Below, one piece after another: positions 8,701-18,674 of a stretch of DNA of 64,000 nucleotides. The DNA is from an uncultured Duodenibacillus sp. (GTDB taxonomy: Bacteria; Pseudomonadota; Gammaproteobacteria; Burkholderiales; Burkholderiaceae_F). A model generated the notes under the pieces. The model saw only the letters and a program-made list of their open reading frames with translations, had not been told where the DNA came from and did not search any database. Position 1 is the first letter of the stretch. Each line of letters begins with the position of its first letter. A program made the translations under genes and the position numbers. Location of the stretch: assembly GCA_944390745.1 (NCBI GenBank), contig CALXQK010000004.1, positions 1 to 64,000 on the forward strand. The letters are read 5' to 3'.

Positions 8701-9406
8701 GATCTGCCTCGCTTCTGTTTGATCTTTCCGTGCCGCAGCCCTGCGGCGCATCACCGGCGCGGCGCAGTCGGTTTCCCCGCTCGACGACCTCGGCCACGCC
8801 CCTGAGCGCCAGAATTTTGTTGACGACCACCTCGGGCGACTTGCGCGTGGTCATCACCTTGTGCGCGCAGCAGCTGTCGTAGACCGGCCCGCGCTCAAGC
8901 ATCAGCGCGCGGATGCGGGCGATCCGGTCCGGCGCCTGCAGCAGCGGCCGGGTGGTGTCGTGCTGCGTGCGCTCGATGATGTCCGAGACCGTGGTTGCAA
9001 GCTCAATCACCAGCCCCTGCGCAAGCAGCCGCCGGTTGATCTCAAACATCGGCGCACCGCCTCCGGTGGCAACGACAATACCGCTGCGGTGCGTCAGCTC
9101 GGCGAGCATCTGCGTCTCGCGCGCCCGAAAGCCCGCCTCGCCCTCGACGTCGAAGATGCAGGAGATGCTCACGCCCGTGCGCTGCTCAATGGCGCGGTCA
9201 ACGTCCACAAAGTCCCAGCCGAGGCGCTGCGCGAGGTGCCGGCCCACGGTCGACTTCCCGCAGGCCATCATCCCGATGAGAAAAATCGACGACGGCCCCC
9301 CGTCTGCGCTGCGGGACTCGTCCGCACCGGAAGGTGCCGGCGCCTGTCTGCGTCCCTGCGTGTCCGTCCTCGGCGTCTGCGAGGATCTGTCTGCTGCCCT
9401 CATCAT
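8693..9406 (-). CDS. aroK: Shikimate kinase
   Basis: Phosphorylates shikimate at the 3-hydroxyl with ATP. The P-loop GMMACGKST, the shikimate-binding [11 protein letters not shown], the FR in GEAGFRARE and the GGGAP motif are all present. The protein is about 237 residues, longer than the usual 170-190, because of a polar N-terminal stretch of about 40 residues before SSIFLIGMM and a C-terminal tail after [10 protein letters not shown]. The start is uncertain: ATGs lie at 9412, 9406 and 9403. The one at 9406 has AGGGA at good distance. Its stop overlaps the aroB start, so aroKB form an operon. Confidence 0.9.
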   Translation of the reverse strand: MMRAADRSSQTPRTDTQGRRQAPAPSGADESRSADGGPSSIFLIGMMACGKSTVGRHLAQRLGWDFVDVDRAIEQRTGVSISCIFDVEGEAGFRARETQMLAELTHRSGIVVATGGGAPMFEINRRLLAQGLVIELATTVSDIIERTQHDTTRPLLQAPDRIARIRALMLERGPVYDSCCAHKVMTTRKSPEVVVNKILALRGVAEVVERGNRLRRAGDAPQGCGTERSNRSEADHD

Positions 9407-9508
9407 GCCCATTGTCCCTGCGGCTGTGCGTCTCAAGAAGCGATCCTTGCGGATCCGGTCCCGTGAGGATAGCCGAAATTTCACGCAAGGCTCCGGGGCC
9501 GCGCCATT

Positions 9509-9588
9509 TATAATGCCGGCGACCCGATACCCACGGCCTCCGGAACGCCGCCCGGCACGGGCGGAAGACTCTCGAACACGCACCGCCC
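9509..9588 (+). promoter_or_regulatory. ahcY promoter -10 and leader with alternative hairpins
   Basis: A perfect TATAAT lies at 9509-9514, 140 bases before ahcY; no good -35 accompanies it. Downstream, GGGCGG (9559-9564) can pair either with CCGCCC at 9548-9553 or with CCGCCC at 9583-9588, giving two mutually exclusive hairpins. The conserved core of the S-adenosylhomocysteine riboswitch was looked for and not found, so function is unknown. Confidence 0.4.
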
Positions 9589-9653
9589 GGGCCCGATCCC
9601 CTCTTTTGTCAACTTCTCAACCCTTTGTCTTCACTCATGGAGGTGCGCAAAAC

Positions 9654-11054
<1,401 letters not shown>

Positions 11055-11098
11055 GCGGCAGGCGCCGGCCCGCCGGCGCCTTCGGCCGCAGCCAGAGT

Positions 11099-11140
11099 CC
11101 GCCCCTGCAGCCGGCACGCGCCGCGGGGGCGGTTTTTTTT
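11099..11140 (+). terminator. Rho-independent terminator after ahcY
   Basis: CCGCCCC (11099-11105) pairs with GGGGCGG (11126-11132), followed directly by eight T. It also separates ahcY from the convergent folate gene. Confidence 0.85.
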
Positions 11141-11156
11141 ACCCTGCCTGCCTCAG

Positions 11157-11816
11157 TCAGCGCACCGGGCTCACGCCCGCCTCGGTTGCCACCCAGTCAA
11201 AGGCGACGTCAAAGTCCTCCGCCGCAAGACTCACGCCCGCCTCCTCGAGCACCAGAGCCTCGAGCGCCACGGCAACCGTCGCCGCAGGCGCGCATCCCGC
11301 AGCGCGCCGCGCCGACAGATACCGGTCAAAGTACCCGCCGCCGTTTCCAAGCCGCAGCCCCGTTCGAGACACAGCCACGCACGGCGAGAGGATCACATCG
11401 GGCTGCACGGGCACGTCCTCAAGCGGCTCCTCAATGCCGAAGGCGCCCCTTTTCATAGGCGTCTGCGGACTCCAGAGCGCATAGTGCATGCGCCTGCCGG
11501 CGCCGGCATCGACCACCGGCACGCAAAGCCTGCGGCCGGCGGCGGCCGCCGCCCAGTCCGCGAGCGCCGCCGTGAGATCGGGCTCCGAGCGAAAAGGCCG
11601 GTAGATGCCCAGACAAACGGGGGAACCGCTCGCGCAGAAGCCGTCGAGCCACTGCACCAGCGCACGGGCCAGAAGGCTGACGAGCTGCGGCTGCTCGAGA
11701 ACAGCCGCACGGCGGCGCTCGTAGAACACCCGCCTCAGCCGGGCCTTCTGATCATCCCCGGCGCCATCAAGAACCAGGCCGGGGAGCGTTTTCACACCAG
11801 TCTTTGCCGTTATCAT
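11157..11816 (-). CDS. 5-formyltetrahydrofolate cyclo-ligase family protein
   Basis: A 219-residue cytoplasmic enzyme predicted to convert 5-formyl-THF to 5,10-methenyl-THF with ATP. Visible features are the substrate-binding YRPFRSEPDL, the region LSPCVAVSRTGLRLG and the signature GNGGGYFDRYL. The ATG at 11816 (MITAKTG) was preferred to a TTG at 11855, since neither has a strong ribosome site and the family N-terminus is short. It diverges from the lytic transglycosylase gene with 75 bases between them. In proteobacteria this gene is often linked to 6S RNA; no 6S-like structure was recognised here. Confidence 0.88.
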   Translation of the reverse strand: MITAKTGVKTLPGLVLDGAGDDQKARLRRVFYERRRAAVLEQPQLVSLLARALVQWLDGFCASGSPVCLGIYRPFRSEPDLTAALADWAAAAAGRRLCVPVVDAGAGRRMHYALWSPQTPMKRGAFGIEEPLEDVPVQPDVILSPCVAVSRTGLRLGNGGGYFDRYLSARRAAGCAPAATVAVALEALVLEEAGVSLAAEDFDVAFDWVATEAGVSPVR

Positions 11817-11891
11817 TGTTTGGTTGTCGGTCGACTCCCGGAGTCTTTGCCCCAATGGTGGCCGCTCATTGAAAAAAGGAGAAGGTTGCGC

Positions 11892-14714
11892 ATGCGTTGC
11901 AGGGCAGTTTATTGGATTCTTCTTGCCGGCGTCCTTCAGGCCTCATGGCCTGCCGCGGCGCAGGACTTTTCCCTCGAGGGCGCCCCCGAAAACGACCCGA
12001 CCGTCAAGCTCATCGACCTGACAGGGGTCGACCCCCGCAACTACGACGACGAAGACCTCACGCCCGCACTCATTGAACGGCTCCATGAGCAGCAGGAGCA
12101 GCAACAGCAAGGCGCCGCCCCGGCGAGCTTCGCCGCTCCTGAAATCATCTACTCCGAACCGGCCGTCCCGCACGCCACGCGGCCGGCCCCGGCCGCCCCA
12201 AGCGCAGCCTCCGAGGGCGTGCCTCTCGCGCGCCCTGCCCCCGCAGCCGGGCCTGCGGCGGCCCCGGGCATCACCGAGACCGTCGTCACGGGCGGCGTTC
12301 GCGAAACCGTCCGCATACCGGCCCCAAAGCCCCTGCCAAACACCGGTTCGCCGGCAGCGGCGGCCGTTCCTTCCGCACAGCCGTCCTCTGTCCGGGAAAC
12401 GACGCCCGGGGACTGGCAGTCCCTTCCCGAGGGCGCTCTGACTCCAGCGCAGCGAGAGGCCGCCGAGGCCTCCCGGCCCGCCCCTGTCGAGGCGGCGCAG
12501 GAATCCGCCGCTGCTGCCGCGGCCGGGACCGCGCAGCCCTCGCCCTCTGCCCCTGCGGCAGCCCCGGCGGCCGCCGAAGAAGCGCGCACCGGGGCGCAGG
12601 GCGCACCGGGGCGCGCAGCAACTGCTTCCGAGGCGCCCCAGACCCCGGAGCAACCGGCCGCAAAGCCCCGGGCGGCGTCCAATCCCCCGGGCGAAATCAG
12701 CACCTATGCCTTCGCCGACCCCGAGCCGATGGCGTATCCCGTGCAGCCCCACCCGGCCGACGCGCAGTTCAAGGCCGCCTACAAGGCCTACACCGGCAGC
12801 AAGCTCGAGGAGCTCAAGCGCCTTGCGCCGCAGGTCAAGGACCATCCGCTGGCGGACTACGTCACGCTCTGGCAGCTCGTGCTTGAGGCCGATGCGGCCG
12901 CCGACAAGTCGGTCAAGGGCAGACCCGCGACCGCTGCCGCGGCAAAAATGTCCGCCCGGCATGCGAAGGCCTTCGAGAGCTTCGTCAAGGCGCACGAGGG
13001 CGACTATCTGGCCGAGCGCGCCCGCACGGACTGGGCGCGGCTTGCGGCGCACGCGCACGACGCCCGAACCTTTCGCAGCCTCTACAAAAACCTCGCCTGG
13101 AACCGGTCGGAGACGGATCTGCTCTGCTGGAACGCCTACTTCAATCTGTCGGAGGGCTCTGCCGGTGCGCTGCAGCAGGCCAAGGTGCGGCTTCTCAACA
13201 CCAGCACGACCGGCTCCCAGGGGACTGCATGCCGCACGCTTGCCGAAGAGGTCTTGAAGCGCCATCCCTCCTGGGGCTGGACGTACGCCGTGATCCTCAC
13301 GCAGAAAAAGCTCTTTACCCGCGCGCGCGAGGTGATCGACGCCACGCCGCAGAAGCTGCTTCCCGCGCCCGCGTCAACGCTCAAGACCATCCTTGCCTCG
13401 CCCTCCCGCTGGTACAAGGACAACCGCAGAAAGCTCGGCGCGGCCAGCACGCAGACGCTGCTTCTGGCCGCCCTGCGCATGGCTGCCGTCGACGTGGATC
13501 GCGCCGCACAGATTGCCGGCGCCATCAAGACCAGACTCTCCGCACACACGCAGGCGCTTCTGTGGGGACGTCTGGGCTACGAGGCCGCCGTCGACCTGGA
13601 GGACACGGCCCTTGCCTACTACCAGAAGGCGGGCGCGGCCCTCGCCCAGGCGCACAGCGCCCCGATCACGGTTTCCGGCGAGGCGCTCCAGGCCTGGCAG
13701 GTGCGCGCTGCGCTGCGCGCGGGCGATGCGCACCGCGCGCTCAAGGCCATCGACATGCTCTCGGCGCGGCAGAAGAAGGACCCGGCCTGGATCTACTGGA
13801 AGGGCCGCATGCTGATTGAAACCGGCCGCAAGAGCCAGGGCGAGCAGCTGCTGCGCTCGATTTCCCGGCGCATCGACTACTACGGGCTTCTGGCCTGCGA
13901 TGCCCTGGGGCTGCCCTACTACGCCCCGCAGGCCGAGCTGCAGCCTGCCGCCGCCCCCGGAGCCTTTGCGCGCTTTGCCCGCAACCCGTCGCTTCAGCGC
14001 GCCATGCACTTTTACGCGCTTGAGCTCTACGGCTACGGCCACCGCGAGTGGAACTGGGCGCTCGGTTCAATGAAAAACCGCGAGCGGCTGGAGCTTGCAC
14101 AATACGCCGCGCACATCGGCCTGGCGCATCGCGAGATCAACACGGCCTCAAGCGCCGCCCCCGCCGTCTTCACGCTGCGCTACCCGACGCCGCACCGCAG
14201 GGAGATTGAGACCGCCGCCGCAAGCGCGGGGCTGCCCGAGGCCTGGGTGTTCGGGCTCATTCGCCAGGAGTCGCGCTTCATTGCCGGAGTTTCAAGTTCA
14301 GCGGGCGCCATGGGCATGATGCAGATCATGCCCAAGACCGGCCGCTGGGTTGCGCGCAAGATCGGCCTCAAGGACTACAAGACCGGGGATCTGGCCGACA
14401 TGCAGACCAACCTCATCCTCGGCACGAACTATCTGAAGATGATTGCCGACAGCGTCGGCGGCAGCCTCCCGCTGGCCGCCTCAAGCTACAACGCCGGTCC
14501 CTCCAGGGCGCAGGCCTGGCGGGCGGCGCTGCCGCGCACGGTCGACGGCGCCGTCTTTACCGAAAACATTCCTTTCGGGGAGACCCGAAACTACGTCATG
14601 CAGATCTCGGCAAACATCGCCGCCTACAGCCGCTACAGCAGCCGTCCGATGCGCATCACCGACATCCTGGGCGAGATCGCGCCGCAGCCGGCCGATCCCA
14701 ACCCGCTGCCATGA
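11892..14714 (+). CDS. slt: Soluble lytic murein transglycosylase, Slt70-like
   Basis: A 940-residue periplasmic enzyme that cleaves the MurNAc-GlcNAc bond of peptidoglycan to give 1,6-anhydro products. A Sec signal (about 1-23, VYWILLAGVLQASWPAAA) is followed by a low-complexity Pro/Ala/Glu linker of roughly 200 residues, an alpha-helical superhelix (about 270-760), and the catalytic SLT domain. The catalytic Glu793 lies in IRQESRF, followed by SSSAGAMGMMQIMP and ASSYNAGPSRA. AAGGAG before ATG 11892 supports this start. The Pro/Ala linker is far longer than in E. coli Slt70 (about 645 residues) and may reach across the periplasm. Confidence 0.93.
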   Translation: MRCRAVYWILLAGVLQASWPAAAQDFSLEGAPENDPTVKLIDLTGVDPRNYDDEDLTPALIERLHEQQEQQQQGAAPASFAAPEIIYSEPAVPHATRPAPAAPSAASEGVPLARPAPAAGPAAAPGITETVVTGGVRETVRIPAPKPLPNTGSPAAAAVPSAQPSSVRETTPGDWQSLPEGALTPAQREAAEASRPAPVEAAQESAAAAAAGTAQPSPSAPAAAPAAAEEARTGAQGAPGRAATASEAPQTPEQPAAKPRAASNPPGEISTYAFADPEPMAYPVQPHPADAQFKAAYKAYTGSKLEELKRLAPQVKDHPLADYVTLWQLVLEADAAADKSVKGRPATAAAAKMSARHAKAFESFVKAHEGDYLAERARTDWARLAAHAHDARTFRSLYKNLAWNRSETDLLCWNAYFNLSEGSAGALQQAKVRLLNTSTTGSQGTACRTLAEEVLKRHPSWGWTYAVILTQKKLFTRAREVIDATPQKLLPAPASTLKTILASPSRWYKDNRRKLGAASTQTLLLAALRMAAVDVDRAAQIAGAIKTRLSAHTQALLWGRLGYEAAVDLEDTALAYYQKAGAALAQAHSAPITVSGEALQAWQVRAALRAGDAHRALKAIDMLSARQKKDPAWIYWKGRMLIETGRKSQGEQLLRSISRRIDYYGLLACDALGLPYYAPQAELQPAAAPGAFARFARNPSLQRAMHFYALELYGYGHREWNWALGSMKNRERLELAQYAAHIGLAHREINTASSAAPAVFTLRYPTPHRREIETAAASAGLPEAWVFGLIRQESRFIAGVSSSAGAMGMMQIMPKTGRWVARKIGLKDYKTGDLADMQTNLILGTNYLKMIADSVGGSLPLAASSYNAGPSRAQAWRAALPRTVDGAVFTENIPFGETRNYVMQISANIAAYSRYSSRPMRITDILGEIAPQPADPNPLP

Positions 14715-14748
14715 GACAGACGACAGGCATCAACAAGGGAGAAGCACC

Positions 14749-15678
14749 ATGACTCTTTATCACGACGTCACCGAGATGATCGGCAACACGCCGCTTCTGG
14801 AACTGACGGGAGCGGAGAAAAGACTCGGCCTGCGCGTCCGCGTGCTCGCCAAGCTTGAACGCTCCAACCCCGCGGGCAGCGCCAAGGATCGCGCGGCGCT
14901 TTCCATGATCGCAAAGGCCGAGGCGCGGGGTGAGCTCAAGCCGGGGGCGGTCATCATCGAGCCCACGAGCGGCAACACGGGCATTGCCCTGGCGCTCATC
15001 GCCGCACGGCGCGGCTATCGCACCATCCTCACCATGCCCGAGACGATGAGCATCGAGCGGCGCAAGCTTCTGAAGGCCTACGGCGCTGAAATCATTCTCA
15101 CGCCGGGCGGGCAGGGCATGAAGGGCGCCATCGCCCGCGCCGAGGAGCTTGCCCGCTCCATCCCGGGCAGCTTCATGCCGCGGCAGTTCGACAATCCGGA
15201 CAACCCGGCCGCGCACTACGAAACGACCGGTCCGGAAATCTGGCGCGACACCGAAGGCTGCACGGACATCCTCGTGGCAAGCGTCGGCACGGGCGGCACG
15301 ATCACGGGCACCTCTCGCTTTCTGCGGGAGAAGAATCCCTCGCTTTACGTCGTGGCCGTCGAACCGGCCTCCTCGGCGGTTCTGAGCGGAAAACCCGCCG
15401 GCCCGCACGGCCTGCAGGGCATTGGCGCCGGATTCATCCCCAGGGCGCTTGACGTCTCCTGCTACAACGAGGTGCTTGCCGTTGCCGATGACGACGCCTT
15501 TTCAGCCGCCGCCCGCGCCTGCCGCGACGACGGCATTCTCGTGGGAATCAGCTCGGGGGCGGCGCTTGCAGCCGCCTTTGCGGTGGGCGCGCGCGAGGAA
15601 AACGCCGGCAAGACGATCGTGGTGATCCTGCCCGATACAGGGGAGCGGTATCTCTCCACCCCCGTCTTCGGCGCCTGA
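14749..15678 (+). CDS. cysK: Cysteine synthase (O-acetylserine sulfhydrylase)
   Basis: A 309-residue PLP enzyme making cysteine from O-acetylserine and sulfide. The PLP lysine lies in NPAGSAKDRAA, the Asn loop in EPTSGNTGIALA, the phosphate-binding loop in GTGGTITGTSR, and the C-terminal ISSGAALAA is intact. A GGGAGAAG ribosome site precedes ATG 14749. The gene follows slt by 34 bases, so read-through from slt is possible. It is convergent with an Rrf2 regulator that carries cysteines; that neighbour may respond to Fe-S or cysteine status, but regulation of cysK by it is only inferred. Confidence 0.94.
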   Translation: MTLYHDVTEMIGNTPLLELTGAEKRLGLRVRVLAKLERSNPAGSAKDRAALSMIAKAEARGELKPGAVIIEPTSGNTGIALALIAARRGYRTILTMPETMSIERRKLLKAYGAEIILTPGGQGMKGAIARAEELARSIPGSFMPRQFDNPDNPAAHYETTGPEIWRDTEGCTDILVASVGTGGTITGTSRFLREKNPSLYVVAVEPASSAVLSGKPAGPHGLQGIGAGFIPRALDVSCYNEVLAVADDDAFSAAARACRDDGILVGISSGAALAAAFAVGAREENAGKTIVVILPDTGERYLSTPVFGA

Positions 15679-15696
15679 GAAGCCGAAAACAAAAAA

Positions 15697-15738
15697 ACGC
15701 CCGGACGGCTGCGCCAGGGCAGCCCGCCGGGCGTTTTT
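15697..15738. terminator. Bidirectional terminator between cysK and the Rrf2 gene
   Basis: AACGCCCGG (15696-15704) pairs with CCGGGCGTT (15727-15735). A-tract on the left and T-tract on the right let it serve both convergent genes. Confidence 0.85.
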
Positions 15739-15752
15739 CATGTCCAGACCGC

Positions 15753-16214
15753 TCAGAGCAGCCGCACGGGCTTGCGCGGGCCGACCTCACAGCATTCGCC
15801 CTCGAGACTGACGCGGCTGGCGATCGAGGCAAGCGTCACCGAGTCGACATACTGCTCGATCACATTCTTGAGCCCCATCCAGACATTGCGCGTTGCGCAG
15901 GACTCGCTGCGCGAGCAGCACTCGGGAGCGCCGAGGCAGGGCATGATCCCGGGCGTGGCCTCGGTGGCGCGCAGAATCTGTCCCAGCGTGATCTCCTCGG
16001 GAGAGAGTGCAAGACGGTAGCCGCCCTGGTTGCCGCGCGCGGTCAGCAGCAGCCGCTCCCTGTGCAGCGCGGCTACGATCTGCTCGAGATACTTTTTGGA
16101 AACCCCCTGGCGCTCGGCGATGTCCTTGAGCGAAATCCAGTCGTAATCTCCCTGGTTCTGCGCGAGATCGAGCATGAGACGCAGCGCGTAGCGGGTCTTG
16201 GTAGAAACTTTCAT
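15753..16214 (-). CDS. Rrf2-family transcriptional regulator with Cys cluster
   Basis: A 153-residue DNA-binding protein. The start MKVSTKTRYALRLML and the winged helix (ISLKDIAERQGVSKKYLEQIVAAL, wing GNQGGYRLA) are classic Rrf2. Cys93, Cys99/Cys100 and Cys106 lie in the loop used by IscR, NsrR and RirA to bind an Fe-S cluster, so Fe-S or redox sensing is likely. The start at 16214 was chosen from the family N-terminus. Its convergent position beside cysK fits control of cysteine or Fe-S supply, though targets cannot be read here. It is not in an isc operon, so an IscR name is not given. Confidence 0.88.
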   Translation of the reverse strand: MKVSTKTRYALRLMLDLAQNQGDYDWISLKDIAERQGVSKKYLEQIVAALHRERLLLTARGNQGGYRLALSPEEITLGQILRATEATPGIMPCLGAPECCSRSESCATRNVWMGLKNVIEQYVDSVTLASIASRVSLEGECCEVGPRKPVRLL

Positions 16215-16676
16215 AGTGCACGCCGGCGCACTACTTTTTATGCGCCGGTCCTCCGGAAATTCCGGCCATGCAGCCGGCAATGCCTCCGTCAAAAGATGCT
16301 GAAGCCGAAGCAGCAGGGACTTCAGTCGACGGATGCCCTCAACGAAGCGGTTCATGTGCGCAGAGGCGCCCAGCGCGGCGCTGCAAGCGCTCCGCTGCGC
16401 CTTGCGCATCAGGCGAATCGTCTGGAAGCACTGCAAAGTTTCACAAAAGAAAAGAAGGAATTTGATCCTTCTAAAACTGCTGCTTCAATGCAAATCTAGT
16501 AATGCTCCCTGTGTTGAGTATAACAAACAGCAACAGCCCCGCTCTCAGGCTAAATACTGTGGTCAGGCCCCTCAGATTTCTCTTGACAGAATTCTCGATT
16601 TAGGCATTGCATCCCCCGCGGTACAATCGCTTCACTTCCGTTTTTGTCCGTTCGGTTTTTTCCTGATCCGACATTC
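16215..16676. other. Intergenic gap between Rrf2 regulator and acyl-CoA synthetase
   Basis: This 462-base gap separates divergent genes. The right part (about 16430-16640) is AT-rich and should hold promoters: TTGACA at 16583-16588 and TACAAT at 16622-16627 are seen, but 33 bases apart, so they do not make one promoter. On the minus strand TATACT occurs near 16518-16523. No gene or RNA was recognised. Confidence 0.4.
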
Positions 16677-18554
16677 ATGCCCGCCATTGTCCCCTCCGAA
16701 GTCACCGTGCAGCGTCTGGCCGCACTCAAGCGCTGCCGTACGCTCTCCGAGTTCGTGCCGCTTCGAGCCGCCGAGCTGCCGCAAAAGACCGCCCTGTGCC
16801 AGTACGACCGCGTTGCGCGCGACTGGGCGCACGTCACCTACGGCGAACTTCTCGAGCGTATCACCGCCTGGCGGCGCGCCCTGACTGCGCTCAGCCTCAA
16901 ACGCGACGCCCGCGTGGCGATTCTGCTCAACAACTCGGTCAATGCGGTTCTGGCCGACCAGGCGGTCATGGCGCAGGCCCTCATTCCGGTGCCGCTGCAC
17001 TCGATCGACACGCCGGGATCGCTGTCGTTCATTCTCGAGGACAGCGGGGCGGAGTGCCTCATCACGAGCAAGCTCGAGCGCTGGCAGGAGATTGTCTCGG
17101 CCGGCGGCGTTCTGCCCGCCCTGAAGACCGTCGTGCTCACCGACGAGGCCACCCCCGCCGGGCAGCCCGCACGCGGTCCGCGGATTCTGGGCGTTGACGA
17201 CTGGCTTGCCGCCGGCAACGGCGTGCGCGACGAGGAGCTGCCCGCCGGCCCCGAGCCCGAGGACCTCGCGGCGATCGTCTACACCTCCGGCACCACGGGA
17301 AGACCCAAGGGCGTGATGCTCACGCACCGCAACATCGTCTCCAACATCGTGGCCACGCTCGAGCACATTGCGCCCGCGCCCGGCCCGGACTACATGTTCC
17401 TGTCCTTTCTGCCGCTGTCGCACACGTTCGAGCGCACCGCCGGCTACTACCTGCCGCTCGGCATGGGGCTTTCGATCACGTTCACGCGCTCGATCATGCT
17501 TCTGAACGAGGACTTTCGCATCGTCCGTCCGGACGTGCTCATCAGCGTGCCGCGCATCTATGAGCGCATTTATGCGCGCATCAACGACAAGCTGCGCCGC
17601 TCGCCGGCATGGGTGAGGCGGCTCTTCGAGGCCTGCGTCTCGGTGGGCTGGCGCAACTTCTGCCGCGCCAACCGCATGCCCGTGCCCCCGTCCCCCTTCA
17701 TGTGGCTCGATGCGGTCACCGGCCCCATCCTTCAGAAGCTTGTCGCCGACAAGGTGACGCGCCAGTTCGGCGGCAACCTCAAGCTCGCCATCGCCGGGGG
17801 TGCGGCGCTCAACGAGCGCGTGGCGCGCATGTTCTGCGGCCTCGGGCTCGCCCCGATCCAGGGCTACGGCATGACCGAGACCTCCCCCATCATCGCGGGC
17901 AACTCCCTTTCCCTCAACCAGCCCGAGACCGTGGGAAAGGTCTTCCCGGGGCTTGAGGTGCGCCTTGCCCCCGGCACGCACGAAATCGAGGTGCGCGGCC
18001 CCTCGGTGATGAAGGGCTACTGGAAGCGCCCCGAGGATACGGCGCGCGTGCTCTCGCCCGACGGCTGGCTCAAGACGGGCGACGTCGGCGAATTCAACGA
18101 TGCGGGGCTGCTGCGCATCCGCGGGCGCATCAAGGAGATCATCGTCACCAGCACGGGTGAAAAGGTGCCTCCGGTGGATCTCGAGCTTGCGCTCGAGACC
18201 GATCCGCTCTTTGCCCAGACCTTCGTCGTGGGCGAGGCGCGCCCCTTCATTGCAGTCATTGCCGTGCTCAATCCCGAGGAGTGGGAGCTGCTGGCAAAAA
18301 AGCTCGGCGTCAACCCCAGGGACCCGCTTGCCCTCAAGAGCGCCGCCGTGCGCTCGGCCGTGCTCAAGCGCGCCCGGGCCGCCGCCGCGGGCTTTCCGCA
18401 CTACGCGCTGCCGCGCAACGTCGCCCTCACGCTCGAGCCCTGGACCATCGAAAACGGACTGCTCACCCCCACCCTGAAGCTCAAGCGCGGGCCGCTCGGC
18501 AAGCGCTACGCCCAGGTGATCGAGGAGCTCTACGCGGCGCACGCCCGCGCCTGA
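16677..18554 (+). CDS. Long-chain acyl-CoA synthetase (AMP-forming)
   Basis: A 625-residue adenylate-forming enzyme that activates fatty acids to acyl-CoA via acyl-AMP. The P-loop YTSGTTGRPKGVMLTH, the A5 motif GYGMTETSP, the A7 region WLKTGDVGEF and the A8 hinge GRIKEIIVTSTGEKVPP are present. The insert pattern (PRIYERIYARIN) resembles the FAA1/FadD15-type long-chain synthetases. ATG 16677 was chosen over an upstream TTG because the family starts here. It stands alone between two gaps; its fatty acid substrate cannot be read from sequence. Confidence 0.9.
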   Translation: MPAIVPSEVTVQRLAALKRCRTLSEFVPLRAAELPQKTALCQYDRVARDWAHVTYGELLERITAWRRALTALSLKRDARVAILLNNSVNAVLADQAVMAQALIPVPLHSIDTPGSLSFILEDSGAECLITSKLERWQEIVSAGGVLPALKTVVLTDEATPAGQPARGPRILGVDDWLAAGNGVRDEELPAGPEPEDLAAIVYTSGTTGRPKGVMLTHRNIVSNIVATLEHIAPAPGPDYMFLSFLPLSHTFERTAGYYLPLGMGLSITFTRSIMLLNEDFRIVRPDVLISVPRIYERIYARINDKLRRSPAWVRRLFEACVSVGWRNFCRANRMPVPPSPFMWLDAVTGPILQKLVADKVTRQFGGNLKLAIAGGAALNERVARMFCGLGLAPIQGYGMTETSPIIAGNSLSLNQPETVGKVFPGLEVRLAPGTHEIEVRGPSVMKGYWKRPEDTARVLSPDGWLKTGDVGEFNDAGLLRIRGRIKEIIVTSTGEKVPPVDLELALETDPLFAQTFVVGEARPFIAVIAVLNPEEWELLAKKLGVNPRDPLALKSAAVRSAVLKRARAAAAGFPHYALPRNVALTLEPWTIENGLLTPTLKLKRGPLGKRYAQVIEELYAAHARA

Positions 18555-18674
18555 TCCGGGCGCTCTTGGGGAAACCTCGTCCGCACGGACGGCCTGCGGC
18601 GGGTGCGGAGACCGTCCCCCGCTCGTTTAGAATCTGCACGCTTTTGAATTATCTGGAATAAATTCTTCTCATTC

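Noticed and set aside
9515-9653. S-adenosylhomocysteine riboswitch before ahcY
   Set aside because: The location is right but the conserved GAGGAGCGxUGCxxC-type core is not present.
16583-16627. TTGACA plus TACAAT as one promoter for the acyl-CoA synthetase gene
   Set aside because: Spacing is 33 bases, far from the required 16-18.
16215-16676. Small protein gene or 6S/other RNA between the Rrf2 gene and the acyl-CoA synthetase
   Set aside because: Several overlapping short frames exist, none with ribosome sites or known content, and no conserved RNA element was recognised.
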